A stretch of DNA of 64,000 bases, from the NCBI GenBank assembly GCA_020635855.1, contig JACJYZ010000002.1:558001-622000 (forward strand). The letters are read 5' to 3'. This document shows, in pieces, positions 42,666-49,389 of the stretch (its first letter is position 1; each line of letters starts with the position of its first letter). The position numbers and the translations under genes are program-made. A model generated the notes under the pieces. That model was given only the letters and a program-made list of their open reading frames with translations, ran no database searches and was not told the origin of the DNA. This DNA is from Flavobacteriales bacterium. GTDB lineage: Bacteria > Bacteroidota > Bacteroidia > JACJYZ01.

Positions 42666-43016
42666 ATGAAAAGGATTGCAAGTATCATGATGGTGTTGAC
42701 CGGTCTGACCTTATCGGCTTTTGCCGGTACCACCAAAGGAGAGGCGGAAGAGAAAGCTGCCCTCGAACAAGTGCGCACAACCATGAAAGAACGTGCCGCC
42801 GCCGTTGAATACACCGAAGAAGCCCTCAAGGGAACACAGGTGCAGGTATCGTTTCTGATCAACGACGACAATGCCGTACAGGTCGTACGCGTTCATGGCG
42901 ACAACAAGGCGCTGACCCGCCTGGTGACCGACGCCCTGGAAAATACCCAGGTGAATGCACCGGCACTGAAGAAAGGTCAGGTTTACAAAATCAGGTTCTC
43001 CTACAACTTTCTGTAA
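42666..43016 (+). CDS. Small secreted protein with TonB-C-like fold
   Basis: 116 residues from ATG 42666 with a signal peptide (MKRIASIMMVLTGLTLSAFA). The C-terminal part, VSFLINDDNAVQVVRVHGDN followed by LVTDALENTQV and a final YKIRFSYNF, resembles the TonB C-terminal domain pattern (strand, variable helix, final strand). It lacks a membrane anchor and Pro-rich linker, so it is not a classical TonB. Function unknown. A strong terminator follows 21 bases after the stop. Confidence 0.7.
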   Translation: MKRIASIMMVLTGLTLSAFAGTTKGEAEEKAALEQVRTTMKERAAAVEYTEEALKGTQVQVSFLINDDNAVQVVRVHGDNKALTRLVTDALENTQVNAPALKKGQVYKIRFSYNFL

Positions 43017-43037
43017 AAAGAATTCTGATAGAGGCGC

Positions 43038-43069
43038 AAAAAAAGCCCCGCACATGCGGGGCTTTTTTT
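43038..43069. terminator. Strong bidirectional terminator
   Basis: A-run, perfect stem GCCCCGCA/TGCGGGGC around a tiny loop, T-run. It serves the 116-residue gene and faces msrB on the other strand. Confidence 0.9.
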
Positions 43070-43138
43070 ATAGTCTCAAGTCGCGAGTTAGGAGTCTCAA
43101 GTTGTGACTAACGACTAACGACTAAAGACTAAAATAGG

Positions 43139-43636
43139 CTACTTATTCTCAAACGTCAAGGCGGCCGAATTGATGCAATACCTCAATCCCGTGGGTTTCG
43201 GTCCATCGTTGAACACATGCCCGAGGTGACCACCACACCTCGCGCACACGATTTCATTGCGGTCCCAACCATGACTCTTGTCCGATACCGCCATCACGCT
43301 TTTGGGTGAATAGGGTTGATAAAAACTCGGCCAGCCGGTACCTGATTTGTACTTGGCGCCTGAGCTGAACACCGGGTTGTGACAACCGGCACAGTAATAC
43401 ACACCCTCCGCATGGTTGTCCCAATACGCATTCTCAAACGCACTTTCGGTGCCCTTCTCACGCAACACGTAGTATTGGTCGGGTGTCAATTCCTTCTTCC
43501 ATTCCGCGTCGGTCTTTGTGACCTCGAACATGTGCGGCTTGGAGCCGTCTTCCTGCGCATTGCCGGGTTGGGCACGCATGCATGAACTGGTGAGCATTCC
43601 ACCCATCATCAGCGTTATGACATATATGGTTTTCAT
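43139..43636 (-). CDS. msrB: Peptide-methionine (R)-S-oxide reductase, exported lipoprotein form
   Basis: 165 residues. The signal peptide has a lipobox (MLTSSC), so the enzyme is periplasmic and membrane-anchored. The MsrB domain spans about 45-163: zinc ligands CAGC and CARC, the GTGWPSFY substrate-pocket motif, GGHLGHVFNDGP, and catalytic Cys154 in RYCINSAAL. A second resolving Cys position is not obvious. It repairs R-methionine sulfoxide in envelope proteins. Its promoter (43719-43755) carries the direct repeats also found at the response regulator and spondin genes, so control by that two-component system is likely. Confidence 0.93.
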   Translation of the reverse strand: MKTIYVITLMMGGMLTSSCMRAQPGNAQEDGSKPHMFEVTKTDAEWKKELTPDQYYVLREKGTESAFENAYWDNHAEGVYYCAGCHNPVFSSGAKYKSGTGWPSFYQPYSPKSVMAVSDKSHGWDRNEIVCARCGGHLGHVFNDGPKPTGLRYCINSAALTFENK

Positions 43637-43718
43637 GAGTCTGCGGTTTGTTGTTTGTAGTTTGTGGTTGGGCCAGCATACGAAAGACGGGCTGTGTCTA
43701 ACATCTGGAATCCATGAA

Positions 43719-43755
43719 TAAAGTTAATCCATAACCTTCACGAAAGCGTCACGAA
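43719..43755 (-). promoter_or_regulatory. msrB promoter with TTCGTGA direct repeats
   Basis: Minus strand: TTCGTGA-N4-TTCGTGA (43738-43755), 11 bases, then -7 box TAACTTTA (43719-43726, 7 of 8 to TAnnTTTG; I read the last base as A). About 80 bases upstream of the msrB ATG. Confidence 0.75.
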
Positions 43756-43798
43756 CCGATGGCATTTATGTCATGTCAGAGAAATGTTCCCAAAACAA

Positions 43799-43827
43799 AA
43801 TATCATCGCCTGTTTGGCGATGATATT
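43799..43827 (-). terminator. Terminator of the 133-residue protein gene
   Basis: Perfect 12-bp stem AATATCATCGCC/GGCGATGATATT with a 5-base loop; on the minus strand it is followed by TTTTGTTTTGGG. It lies 33 bases after the end of the gene at 43861. Confidence 0.75.
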
Positions 43828-43860
43828 TCCCTTAGGTGCCGATTTACAATTGAGGTTTTG

Positions 43861-44262
43861 CTATTCCGTGGGTTTTTTGTTTTCAGGTGTACCGGATGGT
43901 TTTTGTGTAGGTGTTTTCTTTTTGTCCTTGGCCGGATCCGGTTTTGCCTTGGACATATTCTTATCGGTTGGTGTCATACTGGCGATTTTCCCCTCCGCAT
44001 TGACGCATTCCCCTTCTTTTAACATGCTTTTGGTGCCGTCTTTGCGAATGATGTTTCCATCCGTTTTTATCACGACGCCCGCCGATGTGGTATAGTTCTT
44101 CGTTAATTCTTTTCCATTATGCATCACAACAAGCTTCCCATCTTTCTTTTCTGCACAAATGGATTCCTTTTCTGAGGAAGCAGGTGCAACCTTACTGGCA
44201 ACTTGTGCCGACAGGTTAAACACCAGCATGCTTCCGGCGATTAAACCAAGTAGTTTTTTCAT
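43861..44262 (-). CDS. Small secreted protein, DUF6799-like
   Basis: 133 residues from ATG 44262 with a signal peptide ending in NLSAQ. The frame is open further upstream but not protein-like. The middle (about 38-95) has three short repeats, KLVVMHNGKELTKN, GVVIKTDGNIIRKDGTK and LKEGECVNAEGKI, resembling what I remember as DUF6799. The C-terminal 35 residues are Lys/Pro/Thr-rich. No function known. It is separated from msrB by a terminator, so not in the same operon. Confidence 0.7.
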   Translation of the reverse strand: MKKLLGLIAGSMLVFNLSAQVASKVAPASSEKESICAEKKDGKLVVMHNGKELTKNYTTSAGVVIKTDGNIIRKDGTKSMLKEGECVNAEGKIASMTPTDKNMSKAKPDPAKDKKKTPTQKPSGTPENKKPTE

Positions 44263-44481
44263 GGTAGTACGATTATCGTTGTTTGTTTTGGATAGGCAGA
44301 TAAGGAGAGTAAAATTAAGCGATTCCGTACCCAAAAGGGGAGGTCGAATGATGGAACGGGAGATGATTTTTGTCATTCCCCGATAGGAATCATGCAGGGA
44401 AAGATTCTCTAGGCGGATAACAACCAAAAAAAATTTTGGCTGATACTGCACTTTTGATAATAAAAGGTTTTAAGTATAAAA

Positions 44482-44514
44482 CATACAGCGACGGCATGTA
44501 ACCATCGCTGTATG
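44482..44514 (-). terminator. Probable terminator of the spondin gene
   Basis: 10-bp perfect stem CATACAGCGA/TCGCTGTATG with a 13-base loop, followed on the minus strand by TTTTATACTT. It lies 25 bases beyond the stop at 44540. Confidence 0.5.
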
Positions 44515-44539
44515 CTCTAACTCTTGCAGTTGCTCTTGC

Positions 44540-45853
44540 TCAATTCGGCGTGATCGTCACCTTCACCAGCTGACCCACCGAAGGATACGTAAACCCGTCG
44601 TTCACCTGCATCACCACACCGTTTTCATCCGGACCTGTATTCGGACCCGATTGGCGCGGCGCCTGGTTGATGCCGAGTCCCGGACGTTCGTTGACTTCCG
44701 TTCCCGCATCCCACAGTTTCACATACGAAGTTACGTCACCTGAAACGGGCGTGTTGCCTTTCCACAGCGCCAGGCCTTTGTCGTCAAAACCGAAGAAGAT
44801 GTCGTTCGACTGACCGAACATGCTTCCGAAAGAAAGCCGGTCGCCTTTGCTGGCCTTGAACATGAATGTGAAGCTATGTCCGGGGAACAGCGGACCCGCA
44901 CTGCTGCCGCCGTCGGGCATGCTGAAGATGCCTTTGGTGATGTCGCTCATGCCGTCCAGCGCCATGTCGATCACGGTCGGATTGCCGTCTTCCGCCAATG
45001 CTTCAATGCCGGCGCTTGCCGCATTGCCATCGGTGAACAGCGGCATCCTATTGGATTTGTGTACCACGAAAATGCCCGGAGCAAGTGGTGTGTTCAGTCC
45101 GCTGATGCCTGCGAGGTAATCAGCGAGTGTGGTGGGGTCACCATCCTCGGCCTGGTGCTCGAGGCCGTGACCGGGCTCCGTCATCATTTCGGTAAACAGG
45201 GGGTTGTCGCCGGTGTGGATCACCCAGGCACCCGGACTGATCGGCGTCGGACTGCCCGACAGGTTTTCGATCGTTACCACGAACTCGTTGATATCGGCGC
45301 CGGTGGCCAGGGTGACCTTGATGGTGTTGGCCACGTCAGGGTAAGAGTAGCCGTCGCTTACATCTGAGATCATGCGTACGGTGCCGTGTTCATCCGGACC
45401 GGTATTCGGACCCGACTGGTTGGCGGGTTGGTTGGGACCGTTGCCGGGCATTTCGTTGACTTCCGTTCCGGCATCCCACAGGTAGATCTGCGAAGTCACA
45501 TCACCGGTCACCGGCGTGTTGCCGTTGAACAGGTTGATGCCCATGCCGTCGGGTGCGAAGAACAGGTCGTTGGACGCACCGTACATGGTGGCAAAGGAGA
45601 GCTTGGTTCCGGGTCCGCCATGTACCGTAAACTGGTAGCTGTGTCCGGGGAATGCCGGCCCCGCCGCATTGGATCCCATGGGCATGCTGAACACGCCGGA
45701 CTCAAAATGGGTGTAAGGGGTTTGGATGTTCTCGATCTTCACGGTGAAGGACTGGGTTTTGCCCATGTCATCATCATCGTCGTCGTGTTTTTTGCAGGCC
45801 GCCAGGGATGTGAGGGCGAGCAGTGTGCATAGATAAATGTGTTTTGTTTTCAT
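44540..45853 (-). CDS. Spondin-domain lipoprotein (two spondin-like modules)
   Basis: 437 residues with lipobox LTSLAAC, so an envelope lipoprotein, followed by an Asp/His-rich stretch (KKHDDDDDDMGK). Two related modules of about 200 residues each contain FPGHSYQFTVHGGPGTKLSF or FPGHSFTFMFKASKGDRLSF. Both are followed by NTPV-GDVTS and LWDAGTEVNE. Both end in SGPNTGPDE and a final IKVTL or VKVTI strand. These are spondin N-domain features. An intermediate stretch has PGAWVIHTGDNPLFT and PGIFVVHKSNRMPLFT. The His/Asp patch may bind metal (inference). The gene has the TTCGTGA-repeat promoter shared with msrB and the response regulator. Confidence 0.85.
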   Translation of the reverse strand: MKTKHIYLCTLLALTSLAACKKHDDDDDDMGKTQSFTVKIENIQTPYTHFESGVFSMPMGSNAAGPAFPGHSYQFTVHGGPGTKLSFATMYGASNDLFFAPDGMGINLFNGNTPVTGDVTSQIYLWDAGTEVNEMPGNGPNQPANQSGPNTGPDEHGTVRMISDVSDGYSYPDVANTIKVTLATGADINEFVVTIENLSGSPTPISPGAWVIHTGDNPLFTEMMTEPGHGLEHQAEDGDPTTLADYLAGISGLNTPLAPGIFVVHKSNRMPLFTDGNAASAGIEALAEDGNPTVIDMALDGMSDITKGIFSMPDGGSSAGPLFPGHSFTFMFKASKGDRLSFGSMFGQSNDIFFGFDDKGLALWKGNTPVSGDVTSYVKLWDAGTEVNERPGLGINQAPRQSGPNTGPDENGVVMQVNDGFTYPSVGQLVKVTITPN

Positions 45854-45881
45854 GATTGGTAGTATTGTGTTGGGTTTATCA

Positions 45882-45918
45882 CAAACCTACCGTGAGGATG
45901 TCACGAAGAAATCACGAA
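45882..45918 (-). promoter_or_regulatory. Spondin-gene promoter with TTCGTGA direct repeats
   Basis: Minus strand: TTCGTGA-N4-TTCGTGA (45901-45918), 11 bases, then TAGGTTTG (45882-45889), an exact -7 match. The ATG is 28 bases further on. Confidence 0.8.
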
Positions 45919-46034
45919 AGGGTAATTAAAAATGTGCTAATATGCTAATATGCTGATGTGCTGATGGGGTTGGCGGCGGTGTTGAAATGTGTATCTTGGT
46001 TTAGCATCTGGTTGGGTAAGGGAAAGAGGGTATG

Positions 46035-46276
46035 GTAGCTGTAAGCTACGGGATAGCAAGACGAAGGTACAACCTTCGCCTAACTTTCCGCTGAGCTTGA
46101 GAAGAAACTACTGAGAGCATGGGCCCGGATTAACAGCGCGCCGGCCTACGCTTAAATCCGCGCCAGCGGGATCAACGACAGAACTTATCCAACCTAGCCC
46201 CCGTTCACCGTAGCTTGTCGGTGTGCCGTTAGGCGAAGGTTGTACCTTCGTCTTGCTATTTTGTAGCATTCGCTAC
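46035..46276. repeat. Inverted-repeat element with hairpin arms
   Basis: Arms 46035-46084 and 46228-46276 are reverse complements over most of about 50 bases. Each arm holds a GTAGC/GCTAC hairpin and the palindrome CGAAGGT/ACCTTCG. The interior carries an AAATCCGCGCCAGCG fragment like those at 19.0 and 21.1 kb. A direct repeat ACGACAGAACTTATCCAA occurs once inside (about 46167) and once just outside (about 46289). No gene seen in 45919-46559. Confidence 0.75.
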
Positions 46277-46398
46277 ACCAAATGCGACAACGACAGAACT
46301 TATCCAATCTAGCCCCGATGGGAGCGAAAAGCCCGGACCGCAGCCGCACTGTAATCCTGCAAAAGGGCACATGTAAACTACGGCAAGGACGGACTTGC

Positions 46399-46448
46399 AG
46401 CGGACAGCGGGACGGCAGTTGGAGAGAACGATAAACCTGCTGCTTCAA
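46399..46448 (+). repeat. Dispersed repeat shared with 15847-15902
   Basis: Second copy of the GACGGCAGTTGG ... GCTTCAAAAAA element. It follows a degenerate stretch beginning CTAGCCCCGATGGGAGCG, which also looks repeat-derived. Short-period repeats of TTATTGG units (46465-46495) and ACTTGCGACT units (46527-46560) follow, the latter running into the kinase stop codon. Confidence 0.6.
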
Positions 46449-46559
46449 AAAAACACAGCGAAGAATTGTTATTGGTTATTAGTTATTGGTTATTCGAGTT
46501 GAGTGGCTCGACATACGTATGCCTTTCTAACTTGAAACTCGCGACTTGCCACTTGCGAC

Positions 46560-48017
46560 TCACCCCGCTTCCGGCAAACTGAAACTGAACACCGTTCCCT
46601 GTCCCTGCCGGCTTTCCACGGCGATGTCGGCGTGGTGCAGTTCGAGGATCTTCTTCACGATGGCGAGTCCGAGGCCGGATCCTGCGCGGGTGTTGTCGCG
46701 CGCTTTTTTGTAGCGGTCGAAGATGAAGGGCAGGTCGTCCTGCGGGATGCCCACCCCCGTGTCTTCCACCATCACATCCACCTGTCGGTTGTTTTGCTTT
46801 CGCACAGCGATGCGGATCTTGCCGCCGGACGGCGTATGCTTGAGTGCATTGTCGAGCAGATTCTGAATGGCGCGGTCGATCATGGCCAGGTCGGCTTCCA
46901 CGTAGAGCGGCTCTTTCGGTACGTCGAGGGAGAGTTCCACAGATTTCTTGCCGGCGCCCAGTTCGAACTTCATGAGGATGTCGGAGAGCACTTCCGACAA
47001 AGCGAACTTTTCCTTTTTGATGTCTACGTGATCGGATTCGAGCTTGGAAATTTCGAAGAGGTCATCCACCAGTTTTTTTACTTTTTCTGTGCTGGATAAT
47101 ATGATCTGCGCGTATTTCTGTCGCGATGCCATGTCGGGTGAATCTTCCATCATCACCAGTGTTTCGGCATAGCCCTGGATGGCGGTGAGTGGCGTGCGCA
47201 GGTCGTGCGATACGTTTGCGATCAGTTCCTTTCGCAGGTTCTCCACCGACTTCAGGTTGTTGATGTTTTCGGTGATGGCGTCGGCCATGGAGTTGATGTT
47301 ACGCGCCAGTTCCGATAGCTCACCGCGGTCGTTCATGCGGATGCGCGCCTTGAGGTTTCCGTTCTTGAAGTCGTTCACCGACGAGATGATGCGGTTCAGG
47401 TTGCGCGTGAGAAACCAGATGATGATGATGCCGATGACAAAGGTGGAGATGAGTGTGAGGATGAAGGAACGTGTGGCGAGTTTCATCCGGAAGCTGTTCT
47501 GCAGCATATCGGCCACGGTGCTGTATTCCTCACCGGCCAGGATCACGTAGATGTATCCGACCTGCTGGTTGTTGTCCATAATGGGCGCGGCCGAGAACAC
47601 TTTCTTCTCGCCGGGGTTGCGCGGGTCGTCGCCTTTGATGAACGCTTCGGCATCCGTCAGAAACGTATGGACGGGCCCCAGGTCAATGCTTTTCAGTTGC
47701 ACCTTTCCCAGGGGTGCATAAAAGGATAGGATGTTGCCGCTGTTGTCGAGCAGGTACACTTCCACCGACGGGTTCACCACCATTACACTCTGGAACAGTT
47801 TCTCGATCTCCGCTTCGTTCAGTTCACCTTGCACGAACGGCTGGCTGTGGGATGCGATGCTTTCGGCCAGGTCATGGTTGAGGCGCTGCGACGTTTCCTT
47901 GGCATACTCCATGGATGCACGGTACGTGATGGAGCTATAGGCGGCGGCCAGTGCCATGAGGCTCACCAGGAAGAACAGCGACAGGCGCCAGAAAAGGCTG
48001 TTGGATATTTTTCTCAT
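46560..48017 (-). CDS. Membrane sensor histidine kinase (HisKA/HATPase)
   Basis: 485 residues. TM1 (about 10-28), an extracytoplasmic sensor region of about 150 residues (YLLDNSGNILSFYAPLG, GYIYVILAGEEYST), TM2 (about 185-205, FILTLISTFVIGIIIIWF), HAMP, HisKA with phospho-acceptor His271 (ANVSHDLRTPLTAIQGYAE), and HATPase boxes NLLDNALKHTP, VEDTGVGIP, FIFDRYKKA and GSGLGLAIVK. All catalytic boxes are intact. It is seven bases downstream of the response regulator gene, in one operon. The sensor domain is PAS/CACHE-like and its signal is unknown; the putative regulon suggests envelope oxidative damage. Confidence 0.93.
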   Translation of the reverse strand: MRKISNSLFWRLSLFFLVSLMALAAAYSSITYRASMEYAKETSQRLNHDLAESIASHSQPFVQGELNEAEIEKLFQSVMVVNPSVEVYLLDNSGNILSFYAPLGKVQLKSIDLGPVHTFLTDAEAFIKGDDPRNPGEKKVFSAAPIMDNNQQVGYIYVILAGEEYSTVADMLQNSFRMKLATRSFILTLISTFVIGIIIIWFLTRNLNRIISSVNDFKNGNLKARIRMNDRGELSELARNINSMADAITENINNLKSVENLRKELIANVSHDLRTPLTAIQGYAETLVMMEDSPDMASRQKYAQIILSSTEKVKKLVDDLFEISKLESDHVDIKKEKFALSEVLSDILMKFELGAGKKSVELSLDVPKEPLYVEADLAMIDRAIQNLLDNALKHTPSGGKIRIAVRKQNNRQVDVMVEDTGVGIPQDDLPFIFDRYKKARDNTRAGSGLGLAIVKKILELHHADIAVESRQGQGTVFSFSLPEAG

Positions 48018-48024
48018 ACGGAGG

Positions 48025-48726
48025 TCAGTATTCGTCGTTGAACTTGTACCCGACGCCCCAGGACGTGAGGATGTACTTCGGTTTGGCGGGTGTTTCCTCG
48101 ATTTTGGACCGGAGCCGGTTGATGTGCGAGTTCACGGTGTGCTCGTAGCCCTGGAACTGGTAGCCCCAGATGAGGTCCAGCAGTTTCTCGCGTGAATAGC
48201 TGATGCCTTTGTTTTTGGCCATCAGGTACAGCAGTTCGAATTCTTTCCGGGTGAGGCTGACGGCTTCGTTTTTCAGGGTCACCTTTCTTTTCTGCGGGTC
48301 GATGGTGAGGTCGCCGCAGGTGATGGTGCCTTCGTCATGCTCAACAACGGTTTGGTTGCTTCTGCGGAGAATGGCCTTCACACGGGCGAGAAATTCGCGG
48401 ATGCTGAAGGGTTTGGTGATGTAGTCGTCGGCGCCGGATTCGAGTCCGAGCACCTTGTCGATCTCTTCCGACTTTGCCGTGAGGATGATGATGGGCGTTT
48501 GGTCTTTTTCCTGGCGCAGTTTGCGGCACAGGTCCATGCCATCGCCATCCGGAAGCATCAGGTCGAGCAGGATGAGGGCGTAGTTGTTCTTTGCCGTGAG
48601 CGCAAGTCCGCCTGCGATGGTTTCCGCATGGTCGGCATGGTAACCCGAATTGTGCAGGTGCATGAGGGTGAGTTCCGCAATGTGCGGGTCGTCTTCCACA
48701 AGAAGGATGGCCGGTTGGTCAGTCAT
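48025..48726 (-). CDS. OmpR/PhoB-family response regulator
   Basis: 233 residues. Receiver domain 1-120 with acidic pair E11/D12, phospho-acceptor D55 (ILLDLMLPDGDGMD), the Thr of IIILTAKS and the Lys of DDYITKPF. Winged-helix DNA-binding domain about 130-233 with LTRKEFELLYLMAKNKG and YEHTVNSHINRLRSKIE. The family binds direct repeats spaced about 11 bases. Such repeats (TTCGTGA-N4-TTCGTGA) stand in its own promoter and in those of msrB and the spondin gene, indicating autoregulation and targets. Confidence 0.94.
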   Translation of the reverse strand: MTDQPAILLVEDDPHIAELTLMHLHNSGYHADHAETIAGGLALTAKNNYALILLDLMLPDGDGMDLCRKLRQEKDQTPIIILTAKSEEIDKVLGLESGADDYITKPFSIREFLARVKAILRRSNQTVVEHDEGTITCGDLTIDPQKRKVTLKNEAVSLTRKEFELLYLMAKNKGISYSREKLLDLIWGYQFQGYEHTVNSHINRLRSKIEETPAKPKYILTSWGVGYKFNDEY

Positions 48727-48730
48727 GTTT

Positions 48731-48767
48731 CAAAGGTAGAACATGAAGATCACAAAATGTTCACGAA
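48731..48767 (-). promoter_or_regulatory. Response-regulator promoter with TTCGTGA direct repeats
   Basis: Minus strand: TTCGTGA-N4-TTTGTGA (48750-48767, one mismatch), 11 bases, then TACCTTTG (48731-48738), an exact -7 box ending four bases before the ATG. The same architecture and spacing as at 43719 and 45882. Confidence 0.8.
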
Positions 48768-48773
48768 ATACCC

Positions 48774-49307
48774 TTAGATGCCGAGTACCCTGGCGTTCAC
48801 GTGAAACTTGGCATTCACCTGAATGGTATAGTCCTGCGTGATGACTTCATCGGTGACCACATCCACCTTGATCTTGAAGGTGTCTTTCTTCACGAAAGCC
48901 TGCAGGTCGGCATCGGTGGTTTCCAGGTACAGGGTATTGCCCGGGTTGGCGGGGATGTTGAACTTCCAGGCCACTTTCTGGTCTGAAAGTCCGTCTGCAG
49001 CCAGGTACAGTTCCACATCCTTCAGGAAACTGAAATCACCGTTGGCGGGTTTGCTGATGGAGAGACGGAGTTCTGTCAGGTGGATCTCTTCGATCTTGTC
49101 TTTGCGCGTGTCGTTGACGGAGAATGTTTCTTCGGCATGACTGGCCACATCGGGTGTGGGGAAGGTGAACGGTACCTGCATGCCCACGCTGGATGGGATG
49201 GTGACCGATGTTTCGTAGGGCATGTCAAACTCCGTCAGCTTGTCGATCTTCTTACAGGAAGCGAAGGCTGCGAATGCACTGACGGCGATGATTACGGAGG
49301 TACGCAT
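48774..49307 (-). CDS. Hypothetical lipoprotein
   Basis: 177 residues with lipobox FAAFASC. Beta-rich, with LTELRLSISKPANGDFSFLK, VELYLAADG and a C-terminal YTIQVNAKFHVNARVLGI. No domain recognised; it may be one of the small Bacteroidota envelope beta-sandwich lipoproteins. It ends 48 bases before the response regulator ATG, and the regulator promoter lies just past its stop, so the regulator is probably transcribed independently. A single TTCGTGA half-site (49309-49315) touches its start codon, without a partner. Confidence 0.7.
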   Translation of the reverse strand: MRTSVIIAVSAFAAFASCKKIDKLTEFDMPYETSVTIPSSVGMQVPFTFPTPDVASHAEETFSVNDTRKDKIEEIHLTELRLSISKPANGDFSFLKDVELYLAADGLSDQKVAWKFNIPANPGNTLYLETTDADLQAFVKKDTFKIKVDVVTDEVITQDYTIQVNAKFHVNARVLGI

Positions 49308-49332
49308 CTCACGAATTTACAAAATACCTGGC

Positions 49333-49365
49333 AAAAAAAAGAGGGCCGTGTAACACAGCCCTCTT
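49333..49365 (-). terminator. Terminator of subtilase gene
   Basis: Stem GAGGGCTGTGT/ACACGGCCCTC (one mismatch) followed by eight T on the minus strand, 24 bases after the subtilase stop. Confidence 0.85.
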
Positions 49366-49389
49366 CGCAACCAAGTTCAGGGAAAGCAA

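Noticed and set aside
42272..43134. Possible CRISPR array from repeated CTCAAGT and CTAACGA words
   Set aside because: Units are 7-9 bases, degenerate and without spacers of constant length; no cas genes nearby.
46300..46450. Possible cobalamin-type riboswitch (AGCCCGGACCGCAG-like stretch)
   Set aside because: No conserved B12-box context, no downstream cobalamin gene on that strand, and the segment matches another spacer repeat.
49309..49315. Single TTCGTGA half-site at the hypothetical lipoprotein start
   Set aside because: No partner repeat at 11 bases and no correctly spaced -7 box; a 7-mer is expected several times by chance in 64 kb.
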